Part shown: piece after piece, positions 15,529-23,068 of the stretch
Layout: each line of letters begins with the position of its first letter
Numbering within the stretch: the stretch's first letter is position 1
Notes under the pieces: model-generated
Databases searched by the model: none
What the model was told of the DNA's origin: nothing
Seen by the model: the letters and a program-made list of their open reading frames with translations, nothing else
From: JAVBSX01 sp051660685
Lineage (GTDB): Bacteria; Planctomycetota; Planctomycetia; Pirellulales; Thermoguttaceae
Assembly (NCBI GenBank): GCA_051660685.1
Contig: JBOFQB010000030.1
Coordinates: 1 to 29,204, forward strand
Length of the DNA: 29,204 bases
Direction: 5' to 3'
Program-made: the position numbers and the translations under genes

Positions 15529-16980
15529 ATGTTGCCGAAAAAAAATACTTCTCCTGTTGAAAAAGTCCAGAATCATTGGCAACCGTTATTGTTTCTCCTC
15601 TCCATTTGTTCGGTTGCGGCACTTGGCGGTTTCCTCTTCGGGTTCGATACCGGCGTCGTTTCAGGAACCAATCATGCCCTGAAAAACCAATTTGAACTGA
15701 CCCCGCTTGGAGAAGGTTGGTTCGTCAGTTCTGCCCTCATCGGCTGTGTACTCGGAGCCGCAATCGCCGGAATCCTCGCCGATTATTGCGGACGAAAACC
15801 TGTCCTGCTCCTTTCCGCCTGCTTCTTCTTCCTCTCAGCACTCGGTTGCGGTTATCCCCCGCATTTTACCTTTCTCATCTCGGCGAGAATACTCGGCGGT
15901 GTCGGTGTCGGACTCGCTTCTATGGTCGCCCCGCTCTATATCTCCGAACTTTCACCCCCCAAACATCGCGGTCGTCTCGTCTCCCTCTTTCAATTGGCGG
16001 TTGTAATCGGTATTTTCGCGTCCTACTTCTCCAATGCAACAATTGCCCGAATTGCCAATTGTCAAATTTTTCATTCTGAAACCTTGCAACTCCTTTTGGT
16101 TGACGAAAATTGGCGGGGAATGTTTCTCGCTGAAACAATTCCCGCCCTGCTGTTTTTCCTCCTGCTCCTCTTTGTCCCGGAAAGTCCCCGGTTTTGGGCC
16201 AAAATCGGTCAGGTATCTCGGGCCAAAAAAACGTTGGACCAATTATTAGGACCCGAAGAGGCAGATCGGGAATTAGCGGACATTGGTCGGACATTAGAGC
16301 AGGAAAGCGGGCGATTCCTCGAACTCTTCAGCCGTTATCGTCTCGGTCTCCTGATCGCTCTTTCGCTCATGTTCTTCTCACAAGTAACCGGCATTAACGT
16401 CATTATGTATTACGGCAACCAAGTGTTTGAAGAAGGGGGGTTTTCCAACAGTTTTTCTTACGCTTTACAGACGTATGTCGGAATCGCCAATGTCCTCTTC
16501 ACTCTGGTTGCACTTTGGAAGATTGATTCCTGGGGACGTAAACCTTTGTTGAAAACCGGGACATTGTGTATTCTTTTTGCACTTGGAATGACGGCGGTTT
16601 TGTTCCTGCTCAGAAACACCTTGCCGAGTCCCCTGATTTACGGAGTCCTGCCCCTCCTGCTCATCTTCTTCGTCGCCTCTTTCGCAATGTCTTGGGGTCC
16701 TATTCCTTGGGTCGTCGTCTCCGAAATCTTCCCAACTCGAATCCGAGGTCGTGCCGCTTCAATCGGCACCTTGACCATTTGGGTAAGCTGCATTCTCGTT
16801 GCCCAGACGTTTCCTGTCATGCAAAAATACTTGGGTCCGGCTGCTTGTTTCGCAATTTATGCCGGTTGTATGATCCCGGCCCTGCTTTTCATCCAATTTG
16901 TCCTCCCTGAAACCAAAGAATCTTCGCTCGAAGAGATTGAAAACCGCTTGTACGCGGACAAGAAGGGGGACAGGGGATAG
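15529..16980 (+). CDS. MFS sugar porter
   Basis: A 483-residue, 12-helix inner-membrane transporter of the sugar porter family (MFS, TC 2.A.1.1; relatives XylE, GalP, AraE), usually a sugar/proton symporter. Signatures: GFLFGFDTGVVSG (about 28-40); the DYCGRKP loop (usually D-R-x-G-R-R/K); PLYISELSPPKHRGRLVSLFQ (about 140-160, with P-x-Y-x-x-E and RG); PESPRFW (about 217-223) at the end of helix 6; GINVIMYYG (about 287-295); and WGPIPWVVVSEIFPTRIRG (about 390-408). The substrate is not set by sequence; a convergent GH20/DUF5009 pair suggests an amino sugar. The ATG at 15529 fits the family start. The C-terminal GDRG and the stop codon are encoded by a G-rich array, as in the 261-aa protein near 5.5 kb. 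Confidence 0.93.
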   Translation: MLPKKNTSPVEKVQNHWQPLLFLLSICSVAALGGFLFGFDTGVVSGTNHALKNQFELTPLGEGWFVSSALIGCVLGAAIAGILADYCGRKPVLLLSACFFFLSALGCGYPPHFTFLISARILGGVGVGLASMVAPLYISELSPPKHRGRLVSLFQLAVVIGIFASYFSNATIARIANCQIFHSETLQLLLVDENWRGMFLAETIPALLFFLLLLFVPESPRFWAKIGQVSRAKKTLDQLLGPEEADRELADIGRTLEQESGRFLELFSRYRLGLLIALSLMFFSQVTGINVIMYYGNQVFEEGGFSNSFSYALQTYVGIANVLFTLVALWKIDSWGRKPLLKTGTLCILFALGMTAVLFLLRNTLPSPLIYGVLPLLLIFFVASFAMSWGPIPWVVVSEIFPTRIRGRAASIGTLTIWVSCILVAQTFPVMQKYLGPAACFAIYAGCMIPALLFIQFVLPETKESSLEEIENRLYADKKGDRG

Positions 16981-16988
16981 GGGGGAAA
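16964..16988 (+). repeat. G-rich array overlapping the sugar-porter stop codon
   Basis: The sequence GGGGGACAGGGGATAGGGGG encodes the last residues (GDRG) and the TAG stop of the sugar porter and then continues into non-coding DNA. It has the same orientation and unit as the other stop-linked arrays. Confidence 0.6.
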
Positions 16989-16996
16989 TTTTTATC

Positions 16997-17068
16997 GTTT
17001 AGCCGCGATACAACGTATCGCGCGTACAGAGATTTCAATACGCGCGGAACGTTGTTCCTCGGCTAAAC
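16997..17068. repeat. Cruciform repeat, copy 2
   Basis: Outer arms GTTTAGCCG (16997-17005) and CGGCTAAAC (17060-17068) enclose two hairpins, GCGATAC-AAC-GTATCGC and GGAAC-GTT-GTTCC. It lies between the convergent stops of the sugar porter and the DUF5009 gene. An extra half-unit (CAGAACATTGTTCTCCGGTT) follows up to about 17104. Confidence 0.85.
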
Positions 17069-17112
17069 GGGGAAACGCTCAGAACATTGTTCTCCGGTTA
17101 ACCGACAAATCT

Positions 17113-17168
17113 CTTCACTCCCCTCTCCCCCCTATTCCCTATTCCCTACACCCTAATCCCTACCTCAA
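17113..17168 (-). repeat. G-rich array after the DUF5009 gene
   Basis: On the minus strand, a few bases after the TAA stop (17169-17171), it reads GGTAGGGATTAGGGTGTAGG followed by GAATAGGGAATAGGGGGG. Five or more G-runs separated by four bases fit a G-quadruplex pattern well. It is the most regular array in the window. Confidence 0.7.
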
Positions 17169-18335
17169 TTACAACCGGATATAGATTTTGAGCTTGTACA
17201 AAATCCAAGCCGGAATGAAGTTGACCGCAACAAAGGTGATCGCGGACGCCATACTTGCAAACTTGGCGGATGTCCCCGCCGAAATGAACCTGTCCATAAG
17301 CGGCGCGTTCACCCAAGCCTCATAAAACGGATACAAAATGTCCGCCAAACAGTAAACGGCAATTGCATTACAGCCGAACACCAAACCGATCCAGACCCAT
17401 CTCTTATATCCGAGAATGTCAACCAGATAGAGAAAGGATGCAAGGACAGTACACGCGAACCCGGACGAGAAAAAGACGTAAGAACTGGTCCACATGCTCT
17501 TGTTAATCGGAAACAGCTGATCCCAGAAATACGACAGCCCCATCATCAAAGCACCTGCCAGATAGAGAATCATCACCTTACGTTCCTGTGATTTTCGACT
17601 GAGCAGGAGCATCCCCGCGAACATGCCAATAATGCCGGAACTGATTGAGGGGAACGTGCTGAGAACCCCTTCTGGGTCCCAAGGGGTCATTTTTTCATCC
17701 CAGGGTCGTTCATGATTCCAGGGTCCCCACCAGGGTCGACCGGGGAGAAGATAACCGTCAGCCCAGGTTGCAAGGTTATTGCCCGGCTCGAACATGACTT
17801 TTCCGTCTTGACCGGGTGTTGGAATGAACATCATACAGCCCCAATAACCGAGCAGGAACAGGAGACAGATGACCAATTGGGTTTTCCATTTCGTGTACAG
17901 GAAGAGGAGTCCGCAAACGAGGAAGACAAGGGCAATTCGGTGTAGAACTCCCGTAAAGCGGATGTCAGAAATGGCGATTGACTTCCCGGACCCGAGCAGG
18001 AGGTCCCAAAGGGGGAACAGCAGGAAGAGGATCATGCCGACGACGTAGATTTTAAGAGCGCGAAGAACGACTTTGGTTGCCAAACTTCCAACGGGTACTC
18101 CTGAATCTTTCCGTTTTTGAAAAGCAAAGACAATGGAGACGCCAACCATAAAAATAAAGGAGGGGAAAATCAAATCGGTTGGTGTCAACCCGTTCCACTC
18201 CACATGCAAAAGCGGGGCATAAACGTGATCCCAGGTTCCCGGGAAGTTGACCAGAATCATACAGGCAATCGTGAAACCGCGAAAAGCGTCCAGCGAGAGC
18301 AATCGCCCCTGTTTCGGTTGGGTCATCTGTTCCAT
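17169..18335 (-). CDS. DUF5009 / NagX-type membrane acyltransferase-like protein
   Basis: A 388-residue multi-pass membrane protein of the DUF5009 family, related to heparan-alpha-glucosaminide N-acetyltransferase (PF07786). In Shewanella a homologue, NagX, belongs to GlcNAc/chitin gene sets. Marks: RLLSLDAFRGFTIACMILVN (about 11-30; usually RxxSLDxxRGxxixxMilVN), LTPTDLIFPSFIFMVGVSIV (about 50-69) and about ten further hydrophobic helices. The block WGCMMFIPTPGQDGK plus GNNLATWADGYLLPG matches the loop of this family. It is read with the GH20 gene upstream (122 bases apart, a cruciform repeat between) on the same strand, fitting amino-sugar processing. The ATG at 18335 is preferred; an in-frame ATG three codons later is an alternative. 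Confidence 0.85.
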   Translation of the reverse strand: MEQMTQPKQGRLLSLDAFRGFTIACMILVNFPGTWDHVYAPLLHVEWNGLTPTDLIFPSFIFMVGVSIVFAFQKRKDSGVPVGSLATKVVLRALKIYVVGMILFLLFPLWDLLLGSGKSIAISDIRFTGVLHRIALVFLVCGLLFLYTKWKTQLVICLLFLLGYWGCMMFIPTPGQDGKVMFEPGNNLATWADGYLLPGRPWWGPWNHERPWDEKMTPWDPEGVLSTFPSISSGIIGMFAGMLLLSRKSQERKVMILYLAGALMMGLSYFWDQLFPINKSMWTSSYVFFSSGFACTVLASFLYLVDILGYKRWVWIGLVFGCNAIAVYCLADILYPFYEAWVNAPLMDRFISAGTSAKFASMASAITFVAVNFIPAWILYKLKIYIRL

Positions 18336-18369
18336 AATCTTTTGGTTGAAATGGTTTTTAGTTCTACTT

Positions 18370-18442
18370 GTTTAGCCGCGATACAACGTATCGCGCGTAC
18401 TGAACCGCGCAAAACACGCAGAACGATGTTCTGCGGCTAAAC
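18370..18442. repeat. Cruciform repeat, copy 3
   Basis: GTTTAGCCG at the left end pairs with CGGCTAAAC at the right end. Inside are GCGATAC-AAC-GTATCGC and GCAGAAC-GAT-GTTCTGC hairpins. It separates the GH20 gene from the DUF5009 gene, in the likely operon. Confidence 0.85.
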
Positions 18443-18456
18443 GGTCCTTAAAACGT

Positions 18457-21060
18457 TTACTCAACAACGGCAGTCTGACTCGACCGACCTTGTGCATTGA
18501 ACGCTTTGAGTTTGACCGTCCCTTGAACCTTGACCGGTTTTGTGTAAACCGTTGACTTCAACGTCGGTTCGGTCCCGTCAACAGTATACCGAATCACAAA
18601 GCCCGGATAAGCAGTGTTCGCATACAGAACACCCTCTTTGATCTCAGCACCTGGGGTGTCAATTCGGTACTCAAAACCGCCCAACAGCGAGTCCAATCGT
18701 TTGTATTCACGATTTCCAACGGTTTTAACGAAACCATACCAATCGGCGTTGAGTCCTTTTTCAAAGTCGGCCTGATCTTCAATCTCCTCCCAATTTCGTG
18801 TTCGGGTCCACGCATTATCCGCAAACGCAAGCAAACGCGGGAGAATGTAATCCTCGATCTTCTTGTCCCCCGAATAATTCATCGTTTCTCCCCAAAGTTG
18901 GGCCTGTATACCAAAGACATGTTTTCTCGCGTCCGGCCTCATCCGTTCCATCTCAGGATGCTCTTCGGCATGAAAAGGGGTTCCCAACGTGTCATAATAC
19001 GGAACGGACCGTAAAATGTTAAACGGCTCAAACTCAAACGTATTTCGTGTTGAAACGTAACCGCCCCAATTCAAACCGGGTTCTTCAGGGTCTTTTTCCC
19101 GACAAAGGTCGAAATACAGATTCCCGACATTGCAGAGAACAACGTTATAACCGGCATTTGCAAACCGGTTCCCCATATCCTGTTCCCCGTCAAGTGTGTT
19201 CCAAGCATAAGGAATCACGCCAAGTTCTTGAAAATTAGGATTGACGACCAACGCCTGCTTTTCAACATCCGGTTTCAGCCCCACTTCTTCCCAACCCCCG
19301 ATTGCCAATATGCCGTTTCGACGAATCATCCGAAATTGTTGTTCGGCAAACCAAACCGAGAGAAACTTCGAGTGTGGGGTTTCAGGGCAAAGTTCTTCGA
19401 TCAGATGTCGGCAAGCGGGGGACCCCAACCAAACTCCGTCCGGCAATTCGTCCGAACCAACATGAAAGAACGTCAACGGAACCCCCGCTTCATGGTGCAT
19501 CTTCTGAATTTCCTGAAGAACTTTTTCATAAAAATTCAGCGTTGAAGGGAGTCCAACACATGCAACACCGTCCCGAAACATTTGGGCCGAATAGTATTCC
19601 GAGGTATCTTCGGGGTCTTTGAGCCGATACTGTCCCGCTTCGTCCGGTTTTCCTTCCTGCATCAAACGGTCATACCGTTTTTCCATTGCAACGACAGCCG
19701 ACCGGGCATGTGTTGGAAAACTGATTTCGGGGACAATTTTAACATGTCGTTTTTGGGCATATTGCAAAATGTCCTTGTAATCCTCTTTCGTGTAATAACC
19801 ATGTCCATAAACCGTCTCATCATTCGGATCAGGTCCACTTCCAAATGCCGGCTGCATAAAATCATGTCCCTTGAGCGTATGTCCCCGACGTGAACCCACT
19901 TCCGTCAATTCCGGCAACCCCTCGATTTCAAGTCGCCAACCTTCATCTTCCGTCAATCGCAACTGAAGCGTGTTCATTTTGTACATCGCAAGAAGGTCAA
20001 TCAGCTTACAAACCGTCTCCTTCTTGTGAAAATGCCGGGAAACATCGAGCATAAACCCGCGATGATAGAATCGCGGCGAATCCGTTATAGTACAAGCGGG
20101 AAGGACGACGGACCGATTCGCATTTGCGGGCAACTGGACCGGCATAAGGGCAAGCAGTGTTTGTAAACCATAAAACACCCCCGCCGAATCATTTCCGTCG
20201 ATCTGAACCCCTTCTTTGCCAATCTTCAGTTCATATCCCTCACAAACGGACCCAAGAATTTCCCGTTTGTGGAGCGACAGAACAATGCCGTTTGACGTTT
20301 TTTGACCCCGAAAGGGTTGAACCGGCAACGCAAAGCCAAACCGTTTTTGCAGTTCCGCATTAAAATAGTCGGCTTCATTTGCGAGCGATTCCCCGACAAA
20401 CAGCACGGTTTTGGGAGAAATGGCAAAACCGGCACTTCGCGCGGTTGGAACGAACTCAGCCGGTCGCGGAATCAAAGGATATTCGGCAACCTTACTGAAT
20501 TCAGCCGGAATCTGGTTCTGCTCATAACGGTATTGCGGGGTCATGAGCGGAATCCGATCATCCGGTCCCCGATTGACCTGTTCCGCTCGCGTAAGCGGTT
20601 CCGCTGAAAACTGTTCAATCACAGCAATGCTTTCATCCGGCGTCTCTTCGTCAAAAACAACGTAAAAACCGCAAGGAATGTCACATTTCCGGTTGATGAA
20701 GCCCATCATTTGCTGTTGAATCTTAGCCGACTCCCCCGGTTTCAGTTCAAAACCCGGATTTGGCTTGATTCGGAACAGATACCCGTTGACGTGTTCAACT
20801 TTTGCAGCCGCATGAACGGGCGGAACGGGCATCATGGTGTCCTGATTGTAATAAATCGCCCAATGATCCCCAACAAGAGGTTGATCTCCTGTATTTTTCA
20901 GGGTGAAGACAATTTCGCTGACTCCGGGAACCCCGGTAAAGTTTGTCAGCAGTTTCCAATCAACGGCGATTGTTTTCCCAAAGGTTTCAGCGTCCGAACC
21001 CAAAACGGTTGAGAAGCAAGCAAGCACCAACACGAGCGAAAAGCAAAAGAGAGTACGCAT
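18457..21060 (-). CDS. Secreted GH20 beta-N-acetylhexosaminidase (chitobiase-like)
   Basis: An 867-residue glycosidase that removes terminal GlcNAc/GalNAc from chitobiose or glycans by substrate-assisted catalysis. Order: signal peptide 1-21; chitobiase N-terminal carbohydrate-binding domain (about 25-165, VDWKLLTNFTGVPGVSEIVF); GH20b alpha/beta domain (about 195-305); GH20 barrel (about 325-745; RGFMLDVSRHFHKKE, LRLTEDEGWRLEIEGLPELT, HVGSDE with the catalytic Asp537-Glu538); C-terminal Ig-like domain with RYTVDGTEPTLKSTVYTKPV. This is the four-domain layout and length of Serratia chitobiase (~885 aa). The ATG at 21060 is chosen over a GTG four codons upstream because it begins the signal peptide and has GGGA nearby. 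Context with DUF5009 and the sugar porter suggests amino-sugar scavenging. Confidence 0.95.
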   Translation of the reverse strand: MRTLFCFSLVLVLACFSTVLGSDAETFGKTIAVDWKLLTNFTGVPGVSEIVFTLKNTGDQPLVGDHWAIYYNQDTMMPVPPVHAAAKVEHVNGYLFRIKPNPGFELKPGESAKIQQQMMGFINRKCDIPCGFYVVFDEETPDESIAVIEQFSAEPLTRAEQVNRGPDDRIPLMTPQYRYEQNQIPAEFSKVAEYPLIPRPAEFVPTARSAGFAISPKTVLFVGESLANEADYFNAELQKRFGFALPVQPFRGQKTSNGIVLSLHKREILGSVCEGYELKIGKEGVQIDGNDSAGVFYGLQTLLALMPVQLPANANRSVVLPACTITDSPRFYHRGFMLDVSRHFHKKETVCKLIDLLAMYKMNTLQLRLTEDEGWRLEIEGLPELTEVGSRRGHTLKGHDFMQPAFGSGPDPNDETVYGHGYYTKEDYKDILQYAQKRHVKIVPEISFPTHARSAVVAMEKRYDRLMQEGKPDEAGQYRLKDPEDTSEYYSAQMFRDGVACVGLPSTLNFYEKVLQEIQKMHHEAGVPLTFFHVGSDELPDGVWLGSPACRHLIEELCPETPHSKFLSVWFAEQQFRMIRRNGILAIGGWEEVGLKPDVEKQALVVNPNFQELGVIPYAWNTLDGEQDMGNRFANAGYNVVLCNVGNLYFDLCREKDPEEPGLNWGGYVSTRNTFEFEPFNILRSVPYYDTLGTPFHAEEHPEMERMRPDARKHVFGIQAQLWGETMNYSGDKKIEDYILPRLLAFADNAWTRTRNWEEIEDQADFEKGLNADWYGFVKTVGNREYKRLDSLLGGFEYRIDTPGAEIKEGVLYANTAYPGFVIRYTVDGTEPTLKSTVYTKPVKVQGTVKLKAFNAQGRSSQTAVVE

Positions 21061-21520
21061 TATCAATCCCACATTGACAGTTGACTAAATTCCTACACAA
21101 AGGCGGGAACACAGGCATCTTGCCGGCTCCCTATCTGTAGTCCCGTTTAGGGACGATCCAATTGTAGCCCGACGTAAACCGGAAATTTTTGATAAGGTTT
21201 CTTACCTGTTTCTCAAACGCCGTTAGGTGTTTCGGAATGCTAGAAACGACGGAAAAATAATGATTTGAACCCCGTCGGGGTTCTCGAATGGTAAAATGGA
21301 CCAATCGACAGTCCTTACAGGACTGACGTAATTTGGGGAGCATTGTGTTCTACCAATCGGCAATCCCTTACGGGATAGGAGAGCAATACTGAGCGGAAAG
21401 GACAAACGCGACGTTTGTTTCCTCTCAGCGTGCTCCGCGAACACTGCGAGAACCTTCCCTCTTTTTGCTCTGCAAACCCGTCCCCTATTTCCCCATTCCC
21501 TATCCCCCAACCCCTATACC
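21061..21520. other. Gene-free region upstream of GH20
   Basis: About 460 bases without a supported gene. From left to right: the GH20 leader, one isolated hairpin (21140-21154, GTCCC-GTTTA-GGGAC), the 163-bp multi-hairpin repeat copy 2 (21214-21376), a stretch of GCG-rich short inverted segments (about 21395-21450), and a G-rich array ending at the next gene's stop. Short open frames on the minus strand only reflect the repeat. Confidence 0.7.
21214..21376. repeat. 163-bp multi-hairpin repeat, copy 2
   Basis: Matches 15316-15478 over its full length. Hairpins: AAACGCC-GTTA-GGTGTTT (unchanged), GAACCCC-GTC-GGGGTTC, CAGTCC-TTACA-GGACTG, ATCCC-TTAC-GGGAT. Differences from copy 1 fall mainly in loops and spacers, as expected if the folded form matters. 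Confidence 0.8.
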
Positions 21521-21523
21521 CTA
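21481..21523 (-). repeat. G-rich array starting at the GATase1-like stop codon
   Basis: On the minus strand the TAG stop (21521-21523) opens TAGGGTATAGGGGTTGGGGG, followed by ATAGGGAATGGGGAAATAGG. It fits a G-quadruplex pattern and the family of stop-linked arrays. Confidence 0.65.
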
Positions 21524-22306
21524 CTTCGAGACCAACCAGCTCATTGCGTTCGACCAGAGTTTAGCATATTCTTTCCAGAAGACGAAGTTACACCCCCAAT
21601 GCGGGGCGGGGTCGGAGGTGTAGGCCAAAACGCGACCTTTTCCGAACTGCCCGACTGCGAACGCGGGATGTCCTTTTCCGGTCCAAGACGCGAGAACCGG
21701 ACAACCTTCTTTCGGTTTGACCTCGTTATAACCTAGAATCGGGGGCATCGTTTTCATGTTAATCCCCTCGAAAATCGGATGTTTTCCGTCCGCTTTCACC
21801 GTAAAACCTTCGGTACTCTCGACCAAATCTTCGGTTTCGAGACATTCAACCGGCAAAATGTCGGCCAATTGGGTCCGGCCCCAACCCCCTTTTCCATGTT
21901 CGCCGCTAAAGCTCAACCAACCGCCGAGAAAGACCAAATGGGTCCCGGATTTTACAGCGTCAACGGTCAACCGAATCCGATCTGGGAAGGTCAACACTTT
22001 GGTCCCGAAAAGATGACGGTTAAAAAATTGCGGATGAAGCTGGAAGTTTTTGGCTTCAACGTCTGAGAAGATAACAATGTCATATTCGTCGAGAATTTTT
22101 TCATATTCGCCCGGCTGCATGTTGTAAAAGTCCCAACACGGCACGCTTTTGACCTGAAATTTCCCGGTTGATTCCATTGCCGAGACGAGCCAATGTCCGT
22201 AATTGATGAAATCGAGACCTTTGGGGGCGTGATTGAAAGAGGTTTCGGCGTAGACCGGACCCAACTGAACGGCCCAATCGCCGATGTAGTAGATTTTCTT
22301 TTTCAT
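21521..22306 (-). CDS. GATase1-like domain protein
   Basis: A 261-residue protein of the putative glutamine amidotransferase-like family (PF07090, COG5426), flavodoxin-like and probably cytoplasmic. These proteins lack proven amidotransferase activity. Features: KIYYIGDWAVQLGPVYAE at the start (strand, then a sugar/nucleotide-like loop), EYDIVIFSDVEAKNFQLHP in the middle, SGTHLVFLGGWLSFSGEHGK (about 115-135) where the family usually has GGxLxFxGxxxxGxW, then ILPVECLETED and PILGYNEVKP. The C-terminal GQFGKGRVLAYTSDPAPHWG fits the family ending. Cysteines are present, but no G-x-C-x-G nucleophile elbow is visible. The ATG at 22306 has AAGGA upstream. Function unknown. Confidence 0.8.
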   Translation of the reverse strand: MKKKIYYIGDWAVQLGPVYAETSFNHAPKGLDFINYGHWLVSAMESTGKFQVKSVPCWDFYNMQPGEYEKILDEYDIVIFSDVEAKNFQLHPQFFNRHLFGTKVLTFPDRIRLTVDAVKSGTHLVFLGGWLSFSGEHGKGGWGRTQLADILPVECLETEDLVESTEGFTVKADGKHPIFEGINMKTMPPILGYNEVKPKEGCPVLASWTGKGHPAFAVGQFGKGRVLAYTSDPAPHWGCNFVFWKEYAKLWSNAMSWLVSK

Positions 22307-22319
22307 AGCAATCCTTAAT

Positions 22320-22383
22320 GTTTAGCCGCGTGTACAACGTACCGCGCGTCGTCGTTTAGCCGCGGAACACCGTTCCGCGCGTA
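22320..22383 (-). repeat. Cruciform repeat, copy 4 (tandem half-units)
   Basis: Here two half-units lie head to tail rather than inverted: GTTTAGCCGCGTGTACAACG at 22320 and GTTTAGCCGCGGAACACCG at 22354, each with its own hairpin. It lies between infC and the GATase1-like gene. The altered layout shows the half-unit can rearrange independently. Confidence 0.75.
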
Positions 22384-22386
22384 CTA

Positions 22387-22917
22387 TTATTTTGGTATCA
22401 ACGTACACATAATCCGTTTGCCCATTTGTTTTGGGGAGGATTCTGCTTTTCCGACACTTTCGACGGCTTGAATGAACTGTTCGATCACCTTTTCACCTTC
22501 GGTGATATGGGCAATTTCACGTCCGCGAAACATGACGGAGACAAGAACTTTGTCTTTGTGCTCAAGAAACTCTTTCGCCTTGTTGATTTTCACCATCAAG
22601 TCGTGATCCCCGGTTTTCGGCCTGATCCTCAGTTCTTTCAGCTTCGATTGATGAGTTTGCTGTTTCCCTGTCCGTTTTTTCTGCTGATACTTGAATTTGC
22701 CGTAATCCATGATGCGACAAACGGGGGGTTTAGCATCACTTGCGACTTCGACGAGATCGAGCCCGGCTGCTCTTGCGGCATTGAGAGCATCGAGGGAACT
22801 CATGACACCGAGTTGTTCTCCGGTTGCAGAAACGACACGAACTTGGGGAACGCGAATCATCTCGTTAATCCGCTGTTGCGGACCCCGAGAGGGCGGTTCA
22901 GGCCTCCTTTGCGACAT
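22387..22917 (-). CDS. infC: Translation initiation factor IF-3
   Basis: IF-3 binds the 30S subunit, prevents 50S joining and checks the start codon and initiator tRNA. It is 176 aa, the normal length. N-terminal domain about 14-85: QQRINEMIRVPQVRVVSATG, LGVMSSLDALNAARAAGLDL, then KPPVCRIMDYGKFKYQQKKR, all canonical. C-terminal domain about 90-173: LKELRIRPKTGDHDLMVKIN, VSVMFRGREIAH. The usual rpmI and rplT neighbours do not follow; an unrelated gene does, after a repeat. The start used here is a normal ATG at 22917, not the rare AUU seen in E. coli. No Shine-Dalgarno is visible in its U-rich leader. Confidence 0.97.
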   Translation of the reverse strand: MSQRRPEPPSRGPQQRINEMIRVPQVRVVSATGEQLGVMSSLDALNAARAAGLDLVEVASDAKPPVCRIMDYGKFKYQQKKRTGKQQTHQSKLKELRIRPKTGDHDLMVKINKAKEFLEHKDKVLVSVMFRGREIAHITEGEKVIEQFIQAVESVGKAESSPKQMGKRIMCTLIPK

Positions 22918-22935
22918 AGAAATAAAAATAAGGGG

Positions 22936-23046
22936 TTAAAAAAAGTTAAAAAAAGCAAAAAACAAAAACCCGTTGAGCCGCGCGTACAACGTACCGCGCG
23001 CTTTTATCATTTTTAATACGCGCGATACGTTGTATCGCGGCTAAAC
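22936..23046 (-). terminator. Cruciform repeat copy 5 with T-rich tail
   Basis: The cruciform repeat (22972-23046; outer arms GTTGAGCCG and CGGCTAAAC, inner hairpins around ACAACGT and ACGTTGT) is followed on the minus strand by a T-rich run (GGGTTTTTGTTTTTTGCTTT, about 22952-22971). This would fit an intrinsic terminator for the DUF1559 gene upstream (stop 23069) and would isolate infC. The hairpin stems are strong and GC-rich. Confidence 0.6.
22972..23046. repeat. Cruciform repeat, copy 5
   Basis: Outer arms GTTGAGCCG / CGGCTAAAC with one mismatch. Inner hairpins are GCGCGTAC-AAC-GTACCGCGC and CGCGATAC-GTT-GTATCGCG. It is located between the DUF1559 gene and infC. Confidence 0.85.
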
Positions 23047-23068
23047 GGAATACAAATCATCCCAACCT

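Noticed and set aside
15219..15530. A 103-codon open frame on the minus strand over the 163-bp repeat, with a sister frame at 21131-21343 sharing a SCRDCRLV/SCKDCRLV-like string.
   Set aside because: The similarity follows from the shared DNA repeat. Frames differ outside it, the hairpin stems explain the conservation, and there is no ribosome-binding site.
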